Below, in pieces: positions 7,231 to 16,790 of a stretch of 45,355 nucleotides of DNA; within the stretch, counting starts at the first letter, position 1; each line of letters starts with the position of its first letter. Origin of the DNA: Lacticaseibacillus pantheris DSM 15945 = JCM 12539 = NBRC 106106 (GTDB lineage Bacteria > Bacillota > Bacilli > Lactobacillales > Lactobacillaceae); the NCBI RefSeq assembly GCF_001311175.1, contig NZ_BBAI01000020.1, positions 1-45,355 on the forward strand, given 5' to 3'. The notes beneath the pieces were generated by a model. It saw only the letters and a program-made list of their open reading frames with translations. It did not search any database and was not told the origin of the DNA. A program made the translations under genes and the position numbers.

Positions 7231-7695
7231 GCTGGTTAAGTTGGTTTTATTTGGCGGTATTGATACTGGCTGATAACGACAGTAGTTGTTGACGGTTCAA
7301 TCAAAATTGCGGCACGGACACGCTGGGTACGGACAGTGCTCCTGCTAGTTGTCGCGGTTGTGGCCGCGGTTGTTACTTGGGGCACCGCACAAACGGTGGA
7401 TACTCAGGTTCTGGGTTGGTTCGTCGCGGGGATGTGTTTATTGTTTGCGTGCTGGCGTAGGGGCTTAGCCTTTTGGGCAGTGATTGCCGGACTGGGGTCA
7501 GTGCGTGTGTGGGGAGCGATTAGCAAAGTTGAAATTCGTCCCACTCGCGTTGAGGGTCGTAACGAACTATGGACTTACGTAGGCAGCATCAAGGTCAGCC
7601 GCTTGGTATTTGACCGCGATGTCAGCGACCTGCGTGATTACCTCCTGAATCATTTATCTGAGCGCCAGGTAACGGTAATAACGGGAACAAATTAA
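7227..7695 (+). CDS. Hypothetical membrane protein downstream of ackA (frameshifted as read)
   Basis: ATG 7227 overlaps the ackA stop. The first frame (MSWLSWFYLAVLI) closes within 60 bases; skipping one base near 7262 continues with YWLITTVVVDGSIKIAARTR and then two or three hydrophobic helices (RTVLLLVVAVVAAVVTW, VLGWFVAGMCLLFACW) and a soluble C-terminus with LSERQVTVITGTN. About 155 residues. I do not recognise a function. Translational coupling to ackA suggests co-expression. A terminator follows. Confidence 0.6.
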
Positions 7696-7715
7696 TCGAA
7701 GTTGTACGAATAGGG

Positions 7716-7748
7716 GAAGCGGGCATGAGTAATTGCCGGCTTCTTTTT
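7716..7748 (+). terminator. Terminator of the com-ackA operon
   Basis: GAAGC-GGGCA (7716-7725) pairs with TGCC-GGCTTC (7734-7743), followed by TTTTT. Confidence 0.85.
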
Positions 7749-7936
7749 CGATGGTCGAATATCTGGCGGGTGGCCCAACCCAAAACGTAATTTGCTTATT
7801 TGTTGCCCATTATTCATCATGATATCTAAATACATGAATTTAGTTCATCAATCGCTGATGAGGTTTCATTACACTTTACTGGGTGGCGGAGTGGTGCTTC
7901 GGTATACTGAAAGGGTTAATAACTGGAGGTATCGTT

Positions 7937-9304
7937 TTGCAATCAACTGAAAAGAATAACGTGCACATGGCGCGTGATCTGAAAAACCGGCACGTGCAGC
8001 TCATTGCCCTAGGCGGGACAATTGGGACGGGGTTATTTCTTGGCGCGGGACAGACCATCCATCAGGCTGGGCCGGCAATATTGTTGGCCTATATTGTGAC
8101 CGGATTGGTTTGCTTTTTGATGATGCGCGCACTGGGCGAATTATTACTGAGCGATACTACTAAGCACAATTTTATTGATTTTATTTCCGAATACTTGGGT
8201 GTTAAAACTGGTAAGGTCATTGGCTGGGTTTACTGGGTTTGCTGGATTGCGGTTGCGATCGCTGAAATTACCGCGGTGGGGCTCTACGTCAAGTACTGGA
8301 TTCCCGGGTCACCACAGTGGGTGTCAGGACTGATTACGTTAGTTCTGCTACTATGCCTCAACCTAATTAGTGTCGGTGCGTTTGGTGAAACTGAGTTTTG
8401 GTTTGCACTCATTAAGGTCGTAGCGATCGTTATTCTAATTGTTGTGGGGCTAGTATTAATCTTCCTGCACGTCAAAACGCGGGAAGGTAACGCATCCTTT
8501 AGCAACCTAACCGCGTTTGGCGGCTTCTTTGCCCAAGGTGCTGGCGGCTTTTTCTCGTCGTTCCAAATGGTGGTGTTCAGCTTTGTGGGTATCGAAATGG
8601 TGGGGCTCACCGCTTCCGAAACGGCTGATCCCCATCACGTTATTCCGAAGGCCATCAACGAAATTCCGGTACGGGTGATTCTATTCTACGTGGGCGCGCT
8701 ACTCGTAATTATGTCCGTATTCCCGTGGAGTGCGGTCTCTACCAGTTCCAGTCCGTTTGTGCAGGTGTTTGATAATGCTGGCATCTCTGCTGGTGGCGAT
8801 ATTATTAACTTCGTGGTGCTTGTGGCTGCTGCTAGTGCCTGCAACTCTAGCCTTTATTCGACGGGACGTCTACTCTTTGGGATGGGCGTGACCGGGAAGC
8901 ACCCAGTACTACGTTATTTTGGCCGTTTGAATCACCGGCAGGTTCCGGCGCGGGCCATTGCTGCTAGTGCCGGTATGATTGCTTTGGGTGTCATTTTGAA
9001 CATTATCATTCCGGCGTCAATTTTCACTGCTGCTTCCTCTGCCGCAACGACGTGCTTCTTATTTGTGTGGGGGGCACTCGTGCTGACCCATCTACGCTAT
9101 CGCCGGGCCAATCCCCAAGGGCATGAATTCCGCTTGCCGGGGGCGCCGTTCACTGATTATTTAGTTTTGGTATTTCTGATTATGGTGTTTGTAGTAATGG
9201 CCTGGTTACCTTCAACTAGAGCCGCATTGATAGTTGCCGTGGCCTTTGTCCTGGTTGTATGCGTATTGACTGGCGTTTGGCGCCGGGATCGTCACGTTGA
9301 ATAA
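7937..9304 (+). CDS. Amino-acid permease of the APC superfamily (AAT type)
   Basis: TTG 7937 is chosen because TGGAGG lies eight bases upstream (7924-7929); a longer frame from 7883 would run through the promoter. Twelve hydrophobic segments are expected in the 455 residues. The family start LKNRHVQLIALGGTIGTGLF, with its GTIGTGLF substrate-binding turn, and AFGETEFWFALIKVVAIV are typical of Gram-positive proton-coupled amino-acid permeases. Substrate not predictable. A TATACT at 7902-7907 may be the -10 box; the imperfect palindrome ATGAATTTAGTTCAT (7834-7848) in the leader could be an operator. Monocistronic. Confidence 0.9.
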   Translation: MQSTEKNNVHMARDLKNRHVQLIALGGTIGTGLFLGAGQTIHQAGPAILLAYIVTGLVCFLMMRALGELLLSDTTKHNFIDFISEYLGVKTGKVIGWVYWVCWIAVAIAEITAVGLYVKYWIPGSPQWVSGLITLVLLLCLNLISVGAFGETEFWFALIKVVAIVILIVVGLVLIFLHVKTREGNASFSNLTAFGGFFAQGAGGFFSSFQMVVFSFVGIEMVGLTASETADPHHVIPKAINEIPVRVILFYVGALLVIMSVFPWSAVSTSSSPFVQVFDNAGISAGGDIINFVVLVAAASACNSSLYSTGRLLFGMGVTGKHPVLRYFGRLNHRQVPARAIAASAGMIALGVILNIIIPASIFTAASSAATTCFLFVWGALVLTHLRYRRANPQGHEFRLPGAPFTDYLVLVFLIMVFVVMAWLPSTRAALIVAVAFVLVVCVLTGVWRRDRHVE

Positions 9305-9321
9305 AAAAAATTGTGGAATCA

Positions 9322-9376
9322 AAAAAAAGGCTTCCTCCCCGTACCGTACTTGATCGGTATCAGGAGGAAGCTTTTT
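9322..9376. terminator. Bidirectional terminator between convergent genes
   Basis: GCTTCCTCC (9330-9338) with GGAGGAAGC (9363-9371), flanked by A8 on one side and T5 on the other, serving the permease and the minus-strand ATPase-like gene. Confidence 0.85.
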
Positions 9377-9944
9377 ACGTGGGTGAACCTTGTTTTAGTC
9401 GGTTAGTAACCATTATCTCGGGAGCTTCGGTCAGGGAGTGGCCGGCAGTTGCGGCCAGGTCCGCGTTGGTTGTGATAATAATTAGGCTGACTGCCTGCTC
9501 AGTGCAGGCGGCTTTGGCGACGGAGAGGAAGGCGCGAATTTCGGGTCCGCTCAGACGGTCGAGTACGGTGCCGGTCACAATTATTTGTTTGCCGGCCAAA
9601 ATTTCGCGGAACAGCTGCACGATTAGTATATCGATTCCGTGGAGTTCGGAAGACTGTTGATTTAAAAAGGAACTGTTGCGCATCTGTCGGGGTAGTACGT
9701 TCAAATTGTGTTCGTTGCCATTCAGGAAGAGGTTCGAACGTACAGGGAGGTACGGTACTAAGCTACTCTCAGCGGCGATGACGCCGGCGCGTTTGGCCCA
9801 ACCTGCATCGTTGAGGGCACGGACATATTGGTGAAAGGTGCTAAATGCAGCCGTCAGTGTTGATTGACTGACAAAGTAGACACCGGGGCGGTCAAAAATT
9901 GGGTTTAGTTTGGTTGCTTTAATTTTGCGGGTGTTAAAGAGCAT
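9375..9944 (-). CDS. Degenerate ABC-ATPase-like protein
   Basis: 189 residues. The order of segments recalls an ABC ATPase: AAESSLVPYLPVRSNLFLNG resembles the Q-loop region that follows h-L-x-P-x-L-T-V-x-x-N, and QLFREILAGKQIIVTGTVLD resembles the signature-to-Walker-B stretch. But no P-loop GxxGxGKS is present, the LSGGQ is not recognisable, and the Walker B acidic pair is VTGT here. It should not hydrolyse ATP. It lies 17 bases after a permease-like gene on the same strand, with a GGGGGT ribosome site, so the two form an operon. The family assignment is an inference from pattern. Confidence 0.5.
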   Translation of the reverse strand: MLFNTRKIKATKLNPIFDRPGVYFVSQSTLTAAFSTFHQYVRALNDAGWAKRAGVIAAESSLVPYLPVRSNLFLNGNEHNLNVLPRQMRNSSFLNQQSSELHGIDILIVQLFREILAGKQIIVTGTVLDRLSGPEIRAFLSVAKAACTEQAVSLIIITTNADLAATAGHSLTEAPEIMVTNRLKQGSPT

Positions 9945-9961
9945 GCTGTTACCCCCTTTGC

Positions 9962-10710
9962 TTAGTTAAGGTGGCTACGTACCGTGCGGGCCTGGGCCAT
10001 CATAACAATTAAATTGACAATTACGACGGCGCTAATCGCCGCTACGCCGACTGTGGCAAAGCAACAACGGTGTTGGGTATCTGGCTACTCATCCCGGAGT
10101 CCCCGAACAGTAGGGATTGGGGGTTGAAGTCGGTCATGCGTTTGCTCATCATTGTTTTGATACCCTGCAGCATCTCCTGGTGTTGCGTGCCTCGGGGCTG
10201 ACCAATGGCGTGGGCAAAGATGAACTGGTTGGCTTTGGCCCACCAGTGACTAACCGTTGCGCTGAATAAACTCACGATGACGGATACTATCGTAAAGCCA
10301 ACGGTGGCGCTGATGCCACCCTCTAAGGCGGTTTGGCTGGCGATGTCGAATGGCTGCTTGCCGGCCCCAATGTACGCAGCCGTTTCTGCTTGCTGGCGGC
10401 GGACGAAGATTGCAGCGATGACGATTAGCAATATTAGGTAAATCAAAGTTGCCGCTGCAAACGCGATGTTGTAGTAGTCGGCCTGAGTGGAGTGCGCACG
10501 CAACACCGCACTGGTAACGCCGCTAGTGTTGCTACCGGGCAACTCTGCAATCCGCTGACTAAAGTTGGTGGCGTTGGACATCGTGTTGGCAGCGTTAGTG
10601 CGGAGGAATAAACCGATTATGGAGTATACCGCCGTCAGCGCCGCAATTAAAATGTTCATTTTACGGTGGTACCGGAGTCCCATAATTGTTCGTTCCATGA
10701 ACCGCATCAA
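9962..10710 (-). CDS. ABC-transporter-permease-like membrane protein, FtsX/MacB style (frameshifted as read)
   Basis: First gene of a two-gene minus-strand operon. ATG at 10710. N-terminal basic stretch MMRFMERTIMGLRYHRKMNI, then a membrane helix, an extracellular loop of about 60 residues, then helices near IAFAAATLIYLILLIVIAAI and GFTIVSVIVSLFSA. This is the topology of MacB/FtsX permease cores. As read it stops at 10042, but one missing base near 10060 would continue into a last helix (FATVGVAAISAVVIVNLIVM) and end at 9962. Partner of the degenerate ATPase gene downstream; export substrate unknown. Confidence 0.55.
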
Positions 10711-10966
10711 TCATCACCTCTTTATCTAATATTATAGTGACCGATTTTGAACAATGTATGAATTTCTGTGTGCTCATTAATGAATATCCGGTTAATTATG
10801 TTATTCGTGTTTGCAATACGACCATCACGGCGGCGCTAAAAACTGTTTGTTGCCCGATGTTGACATATTTAACCAGTCCGACATCTACGGCGCGTTCCGG
10901 TCAGAATATGCAATTGTTTGTGCATATTGAATGTGTCTGCCAAGCGGCGCGTTGGGATGGGGACAC

Positions 10967-11242
10967 TTGCGCTCCAGTTTCTAACCGCGGGGCTCCGCTC
11001 TCTTAAACGAGCTCCACAGCCCAGAAAGCGACGTATAAGAAAGCCCAGACAAGCATCCAAGTGCAGGATTCTCGTCCGGGCTTCCTTATACTCTGCTTAC
11101 TAAACGGGCTGCTCCGCTCTCTTAAACGAGCTGCGCCCCGCAGAAACTTGCACGTAACCCGCTACGACAATGAAGCCAGGCCCGGGCTTCACCGCCGTAG
11201 CAAGTTACGCTCCAGTTTCTAACCGCGGGGCTCCGCTCTCTA
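10967..11242. repeat. Family A palindromic repeats, locus I (two units plus an orphan arm)
   Basis: An orphan right arm (10967-11006) precedes two units, about 11007-11124 and 11125-11242. Each has left arm GAGCTSCRCMGSCC followed by a GTATAAG or CGTAAC end, a variable inner hairpin, and a right arm closing with GGGCTSCTCCGCTCTC. Unit 1 inner stem: AAGCCC/GGGCTT, GAC/GTC, ATCC/GGAT. Unit 2 inner stem: GTAAC/GTTAC, GCTACG/CGTAGC, GAAGCC/GGGCTTC. Inner sequences differ from the other loci but remain self-complementary. The edge includes the TAG stop of ltaS. The rest of the gap 10711-10966 shows no gene; a minus-strand TATAAT lies near 10726. Confidence 0.75.
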
Positions 11243-13500
11243 GTTACTACTATCGCTTTCTAAAATTGAACTATCACTAGTTGCGGAAGTACTGCTGCTG
11301 GATGAACTGACGCTACTACCAGTTGAATTAGTCTGCTTTTGGACGGCAGCCGGGAACTTCGTGATGTACGATTCGTGGCCGTCCAATTCAGGGGCATCCG
11401 TCTTGTAGTCCGACGTAGTACTTTGATCATTATTTTCCGTGTACATTGACGTGCTGGCCGAACCCCTATTTTGTTCCAGTTGGAGAACTTGTTGCAAACT
11501 CGTTGTAAAGTCGATTGACTTAGAGTTCACCGGGGTGAAGCCAGCCGGTGTGTAGAACCGGAGCAGGTTTTGCTGGTTCAACCGGTCGGATAGCCGTAGC
11601 TCCTTGTTAACTTTCTTCTGGTCGCGGTTAAGCCGAGCCGTGGTTTCTGCCGACAGGTTGTCAGCAACCGCACCGGTACTGTTATCGTAAACCTGGCCGT
11701 TGATGACGGTATAGCGTTGCGTGACAAAGTCGCGGTCGCGGAACGCCACTAACTGTTGATGTTGGGTCGAAAGTAGGTCCTGCCCGAATTCAACGTAGGA
11801 TTTGGTATCAATACCGAGTAGGTGGAGTAAGGTTGGCAGCACGTCTACTTCGCCACCATACGTATGGTTGACCCCGCCTTTCAGCCCCTTCATGTTAATG
11901 ATCAAGGGCACGCGTTGCATTTGGGCGTCATCAAATGACGTCCAATCACTGGTGTTCTTACCCAGTAGTGGTGCGACGGCCTTGTTACGTTCATTGCTGA
12001 GACCATAGTGGTCACCGTACATCATAATAATGGAGTTATCATATAACCCGCTCTTCTTGAGGTAAGTGAAAAATTCCTTCAGGGCCGCGTCCAGGTAGTG
12101 GGCAGTTTTGAAGTAGTTATTCACTGTGGTGTCGTCCGTCCCAGCGTCCGGGAAGTCGGAATCTTCGTCGGTAATGGTGTACGGAATGTGGTTGCTGGTG
12201 GTAATGATCTTGGAGTAGAACGGCTGCTGCAAGTGCTCAAGGTACTTGGTGCTTTCGGCCAGCATGAGTTTGTCCTTGATCCATACTGGGTGTTCATGTC
12301 CGCACTATGGTAGTAGTAGTCGCCGGAAAAGAAGTAGTTATAACCTAGACTCTTGTACGTGTTGTCGCGGTTCCAGAACGAACCGGAACCACCGTGCATG
12401 ACGGCGGTACTGTAGCCGGCAGTTTGGTTCAGAATCGCCGGTGCGGCCTGGAATGTATTGTCGGTGCCCAGGGTAGCAAAGAGGGAACCAGTCGATAGTC
12501 CAAACGTGCTGGTTTCCAGCATGTTTTCCGCATCACTGGTCTTACCTTGCCCGACCTGGTTGAAGAAATTATCAAAGCTGAGGGTGTTGTCGTCCTTAAC
12601 GAGCGAGTTCAGGAAGGGGGTGACTTCCTGACCGTCAATCTTCATCCCCAGTAAGAATTGTTGAAAACTTTCAAGGTGAATGACGATGAGGTTCTTACCC
12701 TTAGCTGCGCCGTAATAAGTTGCGTTTGGACTGGCATAATGACTTTGTGTGTAACTTAGAATCTTATCCATGCTGGCACTATCAGCCTGGCTCCGGACCT
12801 GGTTAGTGCGTACCGTCTTCATAGCGTCATACACCGTGAATGGTCCGAGGCCCAGATATTTCACGATGTAGGTGCGATCAAAGGTGCGCGTTAACAGCTG
12901 TGGGCGATTGGCTTCACTGAGAGCCATGGTCACCATGAAGATGGCCAAGCCGATGACGGTGGTAGCCAGTGGCCGGTGGTAGGCGACCGGACGGCGGTCC
13001 ATCTGACAACCGAAGTGGGGCCAAATCAGTTGCTGATGGTTGACGAAGCGCATGATGTTGAGCAGGCCATACACCAGGTAGCTGACCAGGATGATTATGA
13101 AGTCGCCAAAGTAGACTAAGTCTAGTGGTCGCAACGACAGGCTACCTGCCGTGAGCCCCTGAACCGACTTTGTGGACCCTAACATGGTGTTAATGGTCAT
13201 GAAGTCGGTGAATTCACGGTAGTAGAGGATATTCGCGATTAGTAACACACACAACAGTATGTAAATGACGCTAGCAGTAATGTAGGCACGCTTGGGTTTG
13301 CGAATATACATCCCCAACCCAATGAGCACGATGCTGGTACCGAGTGGATTGATGGCTAGGAGCAAGTATTGTAGCGGGTCCTCAGCCCCCAAATTAAATT
13401 CAAATACGTACGCTAACAGGGTCTTGGCACATAGAAGGAAGACCAGGATGGTGAAAAATCCCCACCTTGAGGTACGCAATTGTTTTAGCCTGTATTTCAA
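11240..13500 (-). CDS. ltaS: Lipoteichoic acid synthase family protein LtaS (frameshifted as read)
   Basis: Polymerises glycerol-phosphate from phosphatidylglycerol onto the glycolipid anchor of lipoteichoic acid at the outer membrane face. TTG start at 13500 behind AAAGGCGG. Five N-terminal helices, then an extracellular sulfatase-like domain. Visible catalytic elements: VIHLES (metal Glu, about residue 277), GQGKTSDAEN with the nucleophile Thr (about 321), SFWNRD (Trp and Arg of the substrate site), SNHIPY (His) and MMYGDHYG (metal Asp-His). One base is missing near 12281, where MNTQYG should run into KDKLMLAESTKYLEHL. The C-terminus is a Ser-rich low-complexity tail. Stop TAG 11240-11242 abuts repeat family A. 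Confidence 0.9.
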
Positions 13501-13647
13501 CGTCGTGACCGCCTTTCAGAGTATCGTAATCATTTTACCCCGAGTGGCAAAGGCGGGGCAAACGGTACCGAAATTACTATCCTTTTCTCAATATTTAAGG
13601 GGGCAGGGGTGAACGTTCTGGTAAAATATGGGGTGGGAGGTGACGTC

Positions 13648-14283
13648 ATGCTGTTTTTAGGCCCGTTTTATAGTTGGATTGCCGGCAGGATGGCGTCCAC
13701 AGTGAATCATTGGCCACTCATACGACTGATTGTTTATAGTGTAGATAAAACGATTCTTTACGCCCTGATTTTTATTGCGTTGCGGATTATTTGGCTGCTG
13801 TTTAAACGCGACCGACCACGTTGGTCGCATGAATTGGCCTTACTGGTTTTCGTAACCTACTTAATTTTATTGTTAGCACTAACTGTTTTTCGCGGGGCGC
13901 ACCTTTATTACCCCTGGGATATTCATCCTGATTGGGGACGGAGTACCAACGTGATTAATCTGCGCCCACTGGCAGGTAGCCTGCAACTATTTCACGCAAC
14001 GAGTCGACTAGACTTTTATTACCAAACTATCGGCAATGTCCTCTGGTTCATGCCGCTAGGGTTGCTTTGGCCGATGCTCGGCCGGTGGGGTCACCGGTGG
14101 TTCGGTACGGCAGTGTTCAGCCTGGCATTATCACTGTCGATTGAGTGCTGGCAGTTTTTACTGGCTACTGGCATTGCCGATATTGATGATGTCATCTTCA
14201 ACTTTGTTGGCGGTATGGTGGGGTACGCAGTATACCAGCTACTCCGCGGGGCAATTAGAATGTTTAGACATACACGGACGTAA
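13648..14283 (+). CDS. VanZ-like family membrane protein
   Basis: ATG 13648 follows GGGAGGTG at 13634-13642, better placed than the GTG at 13609. About 211 residues with five or six hydrophobic segments and the VanZ-like features NVINLRPL, then IGNVLWFMPLGLLWPML, and near the end ECWQFLLATGIADIDDVIFN (the conserved R/E-x-x-Q, D-x-D-D-x-x-x-N pattern). VanZ-like proteins give low-level teicoplanin resistance in some hosts, but the biochemical role is unknown. It is transcribed divergently from ltaS, and both concern the envelope. Confidence 0.8.
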   Translation: MLFLGPFYSWIAGRMASTVNHWPLIRLIVYSVDKTILYALIFIALRIIWLLFKRDRPRWSHELALLVFVTYLILLLALTVFRGAHLYYPWDIHPDWGRSTNVINLRPLAGSLQLFHATSRLDFYYQTIGNVLWFMPLGLLWPMLGRWGHRWFGTAVFSLALSLSIECWQFLLATGIADIDDVIFNFVGGMVGYAVYQLLRGAIRMFRHTRT

Positions 14284-14325
14284 AAAAACGCGGCATCCCG
14301 TTTGTGGGATGCCGTGTTTTTGGTT
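14282..14325. terminator. Bidirectional terminator between VanZ-like gene and lacD
   Basis: CGGCATCCC pairs with GGGATGCCG; the flanks are A7 and T5. Confidence 0.88.
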
Positions 14326-14346
14326 GGGCTTATGCTTGCGTATTAG

Positions 14347-15389
14347 TTAGTCGGCCTGGTCGACAACTTCGATGTTGTCCAAGCCACCGTAAACATCATA
14401 CCAAGGAGTAGCGTACTTGGCGAGGATTTCGTTAAGCTCTTCAACGTTGCCCTTACCAGTCGTGTCCAACCATTCCTTCAGTGCATCACGTCCGCCGTCC
14501 GCGAAGACCTGGATGCCGTCGCGCCAAGTTGCACGGCCACAGAGAATACCAGAGAACTTGGTTCCAGCAGCACCGGCAAAGTTCAATTCTTCACGGAACG
14601 TCTTGGTTGGTACACCAGCAGACAGGTAGATGAATGGCTTCGTAGCAATGTCGTTAGCTTCCTTGAAGTAACCGGCAGCTTCTTCTTCGGTGTAGGCTGG
14701 TTCAACGCCATCAGCGGTGTGACCAGCAACAAAGTCCCAGTTAACTGGCACTTCAGCCTTGATAACATCAACACCGTACTTGTCCTGAGTGAATTCCTTC
14801 ATGGCATCCAGTACTAGACGTGGCTTTGCCAGGGCGTATTCACGGCTCTTTGCATCAGGAATGGAGTCGGTGTAGGTGACCAGTTCCAAGAAGAACGGTA
14901 GGTCAGCACCCTTAGCTTCATTAGCCAGGCGTTCAACGAAGGCCTTCTTGACGTCGTTAATCTCGTCCTTGTCCTGTGGATCGTAGTAAACCAAGACTTT
15001 GGCTGCGTCAGCGCCTTGGCCTTTAAACGGGTGAGGCTTTCGTCCTTCAACAGTTCTGGGAAGCGACCAACAGTGTCAGCATCGTAGCCGGTCTTTTCGT
15101 ATGAAAGAATCAGGCCGGATGATGGGTCCTTGCTCTTCATACCCTTAAAACCAAGTTCTTCATCAATCAAGATGGAAGATGCGTACTTCGTCAGTTCGGA
15201 AGAAACCAGTTCCTTGAACTCGTAAATCTGGTCCAAGCTGTATTCCTTGCCGGCCTTTTCGTCGGCAGCAGCCATCATCTTCTTCATCGACCCACGCTGG
15301 TCGATAGCCAGAGCGGCAATGACGCCACCCTTGTTAGATAATTGCTGCATCTTGTCGAACTTACCACGTGTCAAAAGCTTTTTAGCCAT
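14347..15389 (-). CDS. lacD: Tagatose 1,6-bisphosphate aldolase (frameshifted as read)
   Basis: Splits tagatose 1,6-bisphosphate into dihydroxyacetone phosphate and glyceraldehyde 3-phosphate; LacD enzymes also act on fructose 1,6-bisphosphate. ATG at 15389 behind GGAGGG. The start (KKLLTRGKFDKMQQLSNKGG, then ALAIDQRGSMKKMM) and the Schiff-base region VIKAEVPVNWDF are LacD hallmarks. One G is missing near 15014, where RLKAKG should run into ADAAKVLVYYDPQ. About 347 codons with the base restored, normal for LacD; no other tagatose-pathway gene is adjacent. A cre-like site overlaps its promoter. Confidence 0.88.
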
Positions 15390-15438
15390 GTGCAAAACCC
15401 TCCAGAGATCCAAAAGTGTAGTAATCGGTAACACGGTC

Positions 15439-15476
15439 ATTGTACAAAAGAAATCGCTGACATTCAAGCGTTTTCA
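15439..15476 (-). promoter_or_regulatory. lacD promoter with overlapping cre-like site
   Basis: On the minus strand TTGAAT (15462-15467), a 17-base spacer and TACAAT (15439-15444). The -35 box is overlapped by TGAAAACGCTTGAA (15463-15476), which matches the CcpA cre consensus TGWNANCGNTNWCA at most positions. Repression by CcpA on preferred sugars is inferred. Confidence 0.6.
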
Positions 15477-15531
15477 TAATGCGTGAGTCTGTGGTTGCGA
15501 GTTACATATTAATTTCAAGAAAATGAATTTA

Positions 15532-15622
15532 TGAAAACGTAAACGCAACAAGGCCTTTCATTAGTTTTCAGGTGTTTAATTGCCGATTGGCACCAATTGG
15601 CACTTGCATGAAAGCGCATTTT
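15532..15622. promoter_or_regulatory. Two further weak cre-like sites between lacD and the sugar transporter
   Basis: TGAAAACGTAAACG (15532-15545) and TGAAAGCGCATTTT (15609-15622) each keep the TGAAA-CG core but miss the 3' half. They lie in the 380-base divergent region. No other feature is evident there. Confidence 0.25.
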
Positions 15623-15773
15623 CCGATAGTATGTTTACTCGGGTTGCAGCGCGTAATATTCGCGGTGGTGTCACTAGCTAGGACGGACCAACCATCCGCC
15701 CATTTTTTTATTGGCTTGGCGGATTACATCATCCAACCACACTACACCGAACGAGAAAGAGGAAACACACATC

Positions 15774-16625
15774 ATGGCAATTATCATCGCACTGATTCCG
15801 GCATTGGCCTGGGGATCAATCGGGCTGGTGAGCGGGAAGCTCGGCGGTAACGCGTACCAGCAGACATTGGGGATGACCATTGGGGCACTGGTATTTGGTT
15901 TTGGCACGTGGGTATTCATGCAGCCAAGCATTACTAGTGCTACCTGGCTTTTTGGGATTATTTCCGGACTACTTTGGGCACTGGGTCAGGGATTCCAGTT
16001 CCGTTCTATGCAACAAGTGGGTGTGTCCACTGCCGTGCCGATTTCGACGGGGATGCAATTGGTCGCCAACGCTTTGGCTGGCGCCTTGTTGTTCCACGAA
16101 TGGCACAGCGGGCGCGACGTCACTTTGGGAATTATCGCCGTTGGTATTTTAGTAATCGGCGCCGCGCTGACCTCGCGCAAAGAAAAGTCGGAAGCGGCTG
16201 CGCCTAACCATATGGGCAAAGGTATCCAAAGCTTGCTGATCTCGACGATTGGCTACGCGGGCTATACGGTTGTGTATACGGCTGCCGGCCTGGACGCGGC
16301 GGCCGTGGTGTTGCCGCAAGCTGTCGGCATGTTGTTAGGCGCCATCGTGCTGTCGTTTGGTCATGAAGTACTAACCAAGGCCACGGCCAAAAACGTGGCT
16401 ACCGGTCTGTTGTGGGGCGTGGGTAACTTATTCATGCTGATGGCAACGAAGTCCGTCGGTTTAGCAATTGCGTTCTCCATGTCACAGATGGGGATTGTCA
16501 TTTCCACCTTTGGCGGGATTTTCTTGCTGGGTGAAGAAAAGACGCGCAAGGAGATGGTTTACGTGACCGTGGGTAGCCTGCTCGTTATTCTGGGTGGTGT
16601 GGTCCTAGGGGTCATGAAGGCCTAA
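15774..16625 (+). CDS. GRP-family sugar transporter (GlcU/RbsU type)
   Basis: ATG 15774 follows AGAAAGAGGA. 284 residues with ten hydrophobic segments in the DMT-like glucose/ribose porter arrangement: IIIALIPALAWGSIGLVSGK at the start, LLWALGQGFQFRSMQQVGVS in the middle, and AFSMSQMGIVISTFGGIFLL near the end. Members import glucose or ribose by proton coupling. It is divergent from lacD and may share catabolite control. Intact. A terminator follows. Confidence 0.85.
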   Translation: MAIIIALIPALAWGSIGLVSGKLGGNAYQQTLGMTIGALVFGFGTWVFMQPSITSATWLFGIISGLLWALGQGFQFRSMQQVGVSTAVPISTGMQLVANALAGALLFHEWHSGRDVTLGIIAVGILVIGAALTSRKEKSEAAAPNHMGKGIQSLLISTIGYAGYTVVYTAAGLDAAAVVLPQAVGMLLGAIVLSFGHEVLTKATAKNVATGLLWGVGNLFMLMATKSVGLAIAFSMSQMGIVISTFGGIFLLGEEKTRKEMVYVTVGSLLVILGGVVLGVMKA

Positions 16626-16675
16626 CTGCCGTTAAAATCACTACTATAAATACGCGTGTAATATGCACGTGCAAG

Positions 16676-16704
16676 ACGTCATCACTGTGGTGGCGTTTTT
16701 TTTG
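16676..16704 (+). terminator. Terminator after the sugar transporter
   Basis: ACGTCATCAC with GTGGTGGCGT (several G-U pairs), followed by T8. Confidence 0.75.
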
Positions 16705-16726
16705 CGGGTAACGTGCTTGTGAGCCC

Positions 16727-16755
16727 TTGCAATTTAGGGATATTACGGATAGAGT
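16727..16755 (+). promoter_or_regulatory. Probable pgi promoter
   Basis: TTGCAA (16727-16732), 17 bases, TAGAGT (16750-16755), about 35 bases upstream of the pgi start. Confidence 0.4.
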
Positions 16756-16790
16756 TATTCATGGTTTAGTACACAATAGGAGGATTTAAC

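Noticed and set aside
10737..11103. Plus-strand frames across repeat locus A-I
   Set aside because: They consist largely of repeat arms and hairpins and have no family resemblance.
10967..11242. CRISPR array
   Set aside because: Units are palindromic and of unequal spacing, there are no regular spacers and no cas genes in view.
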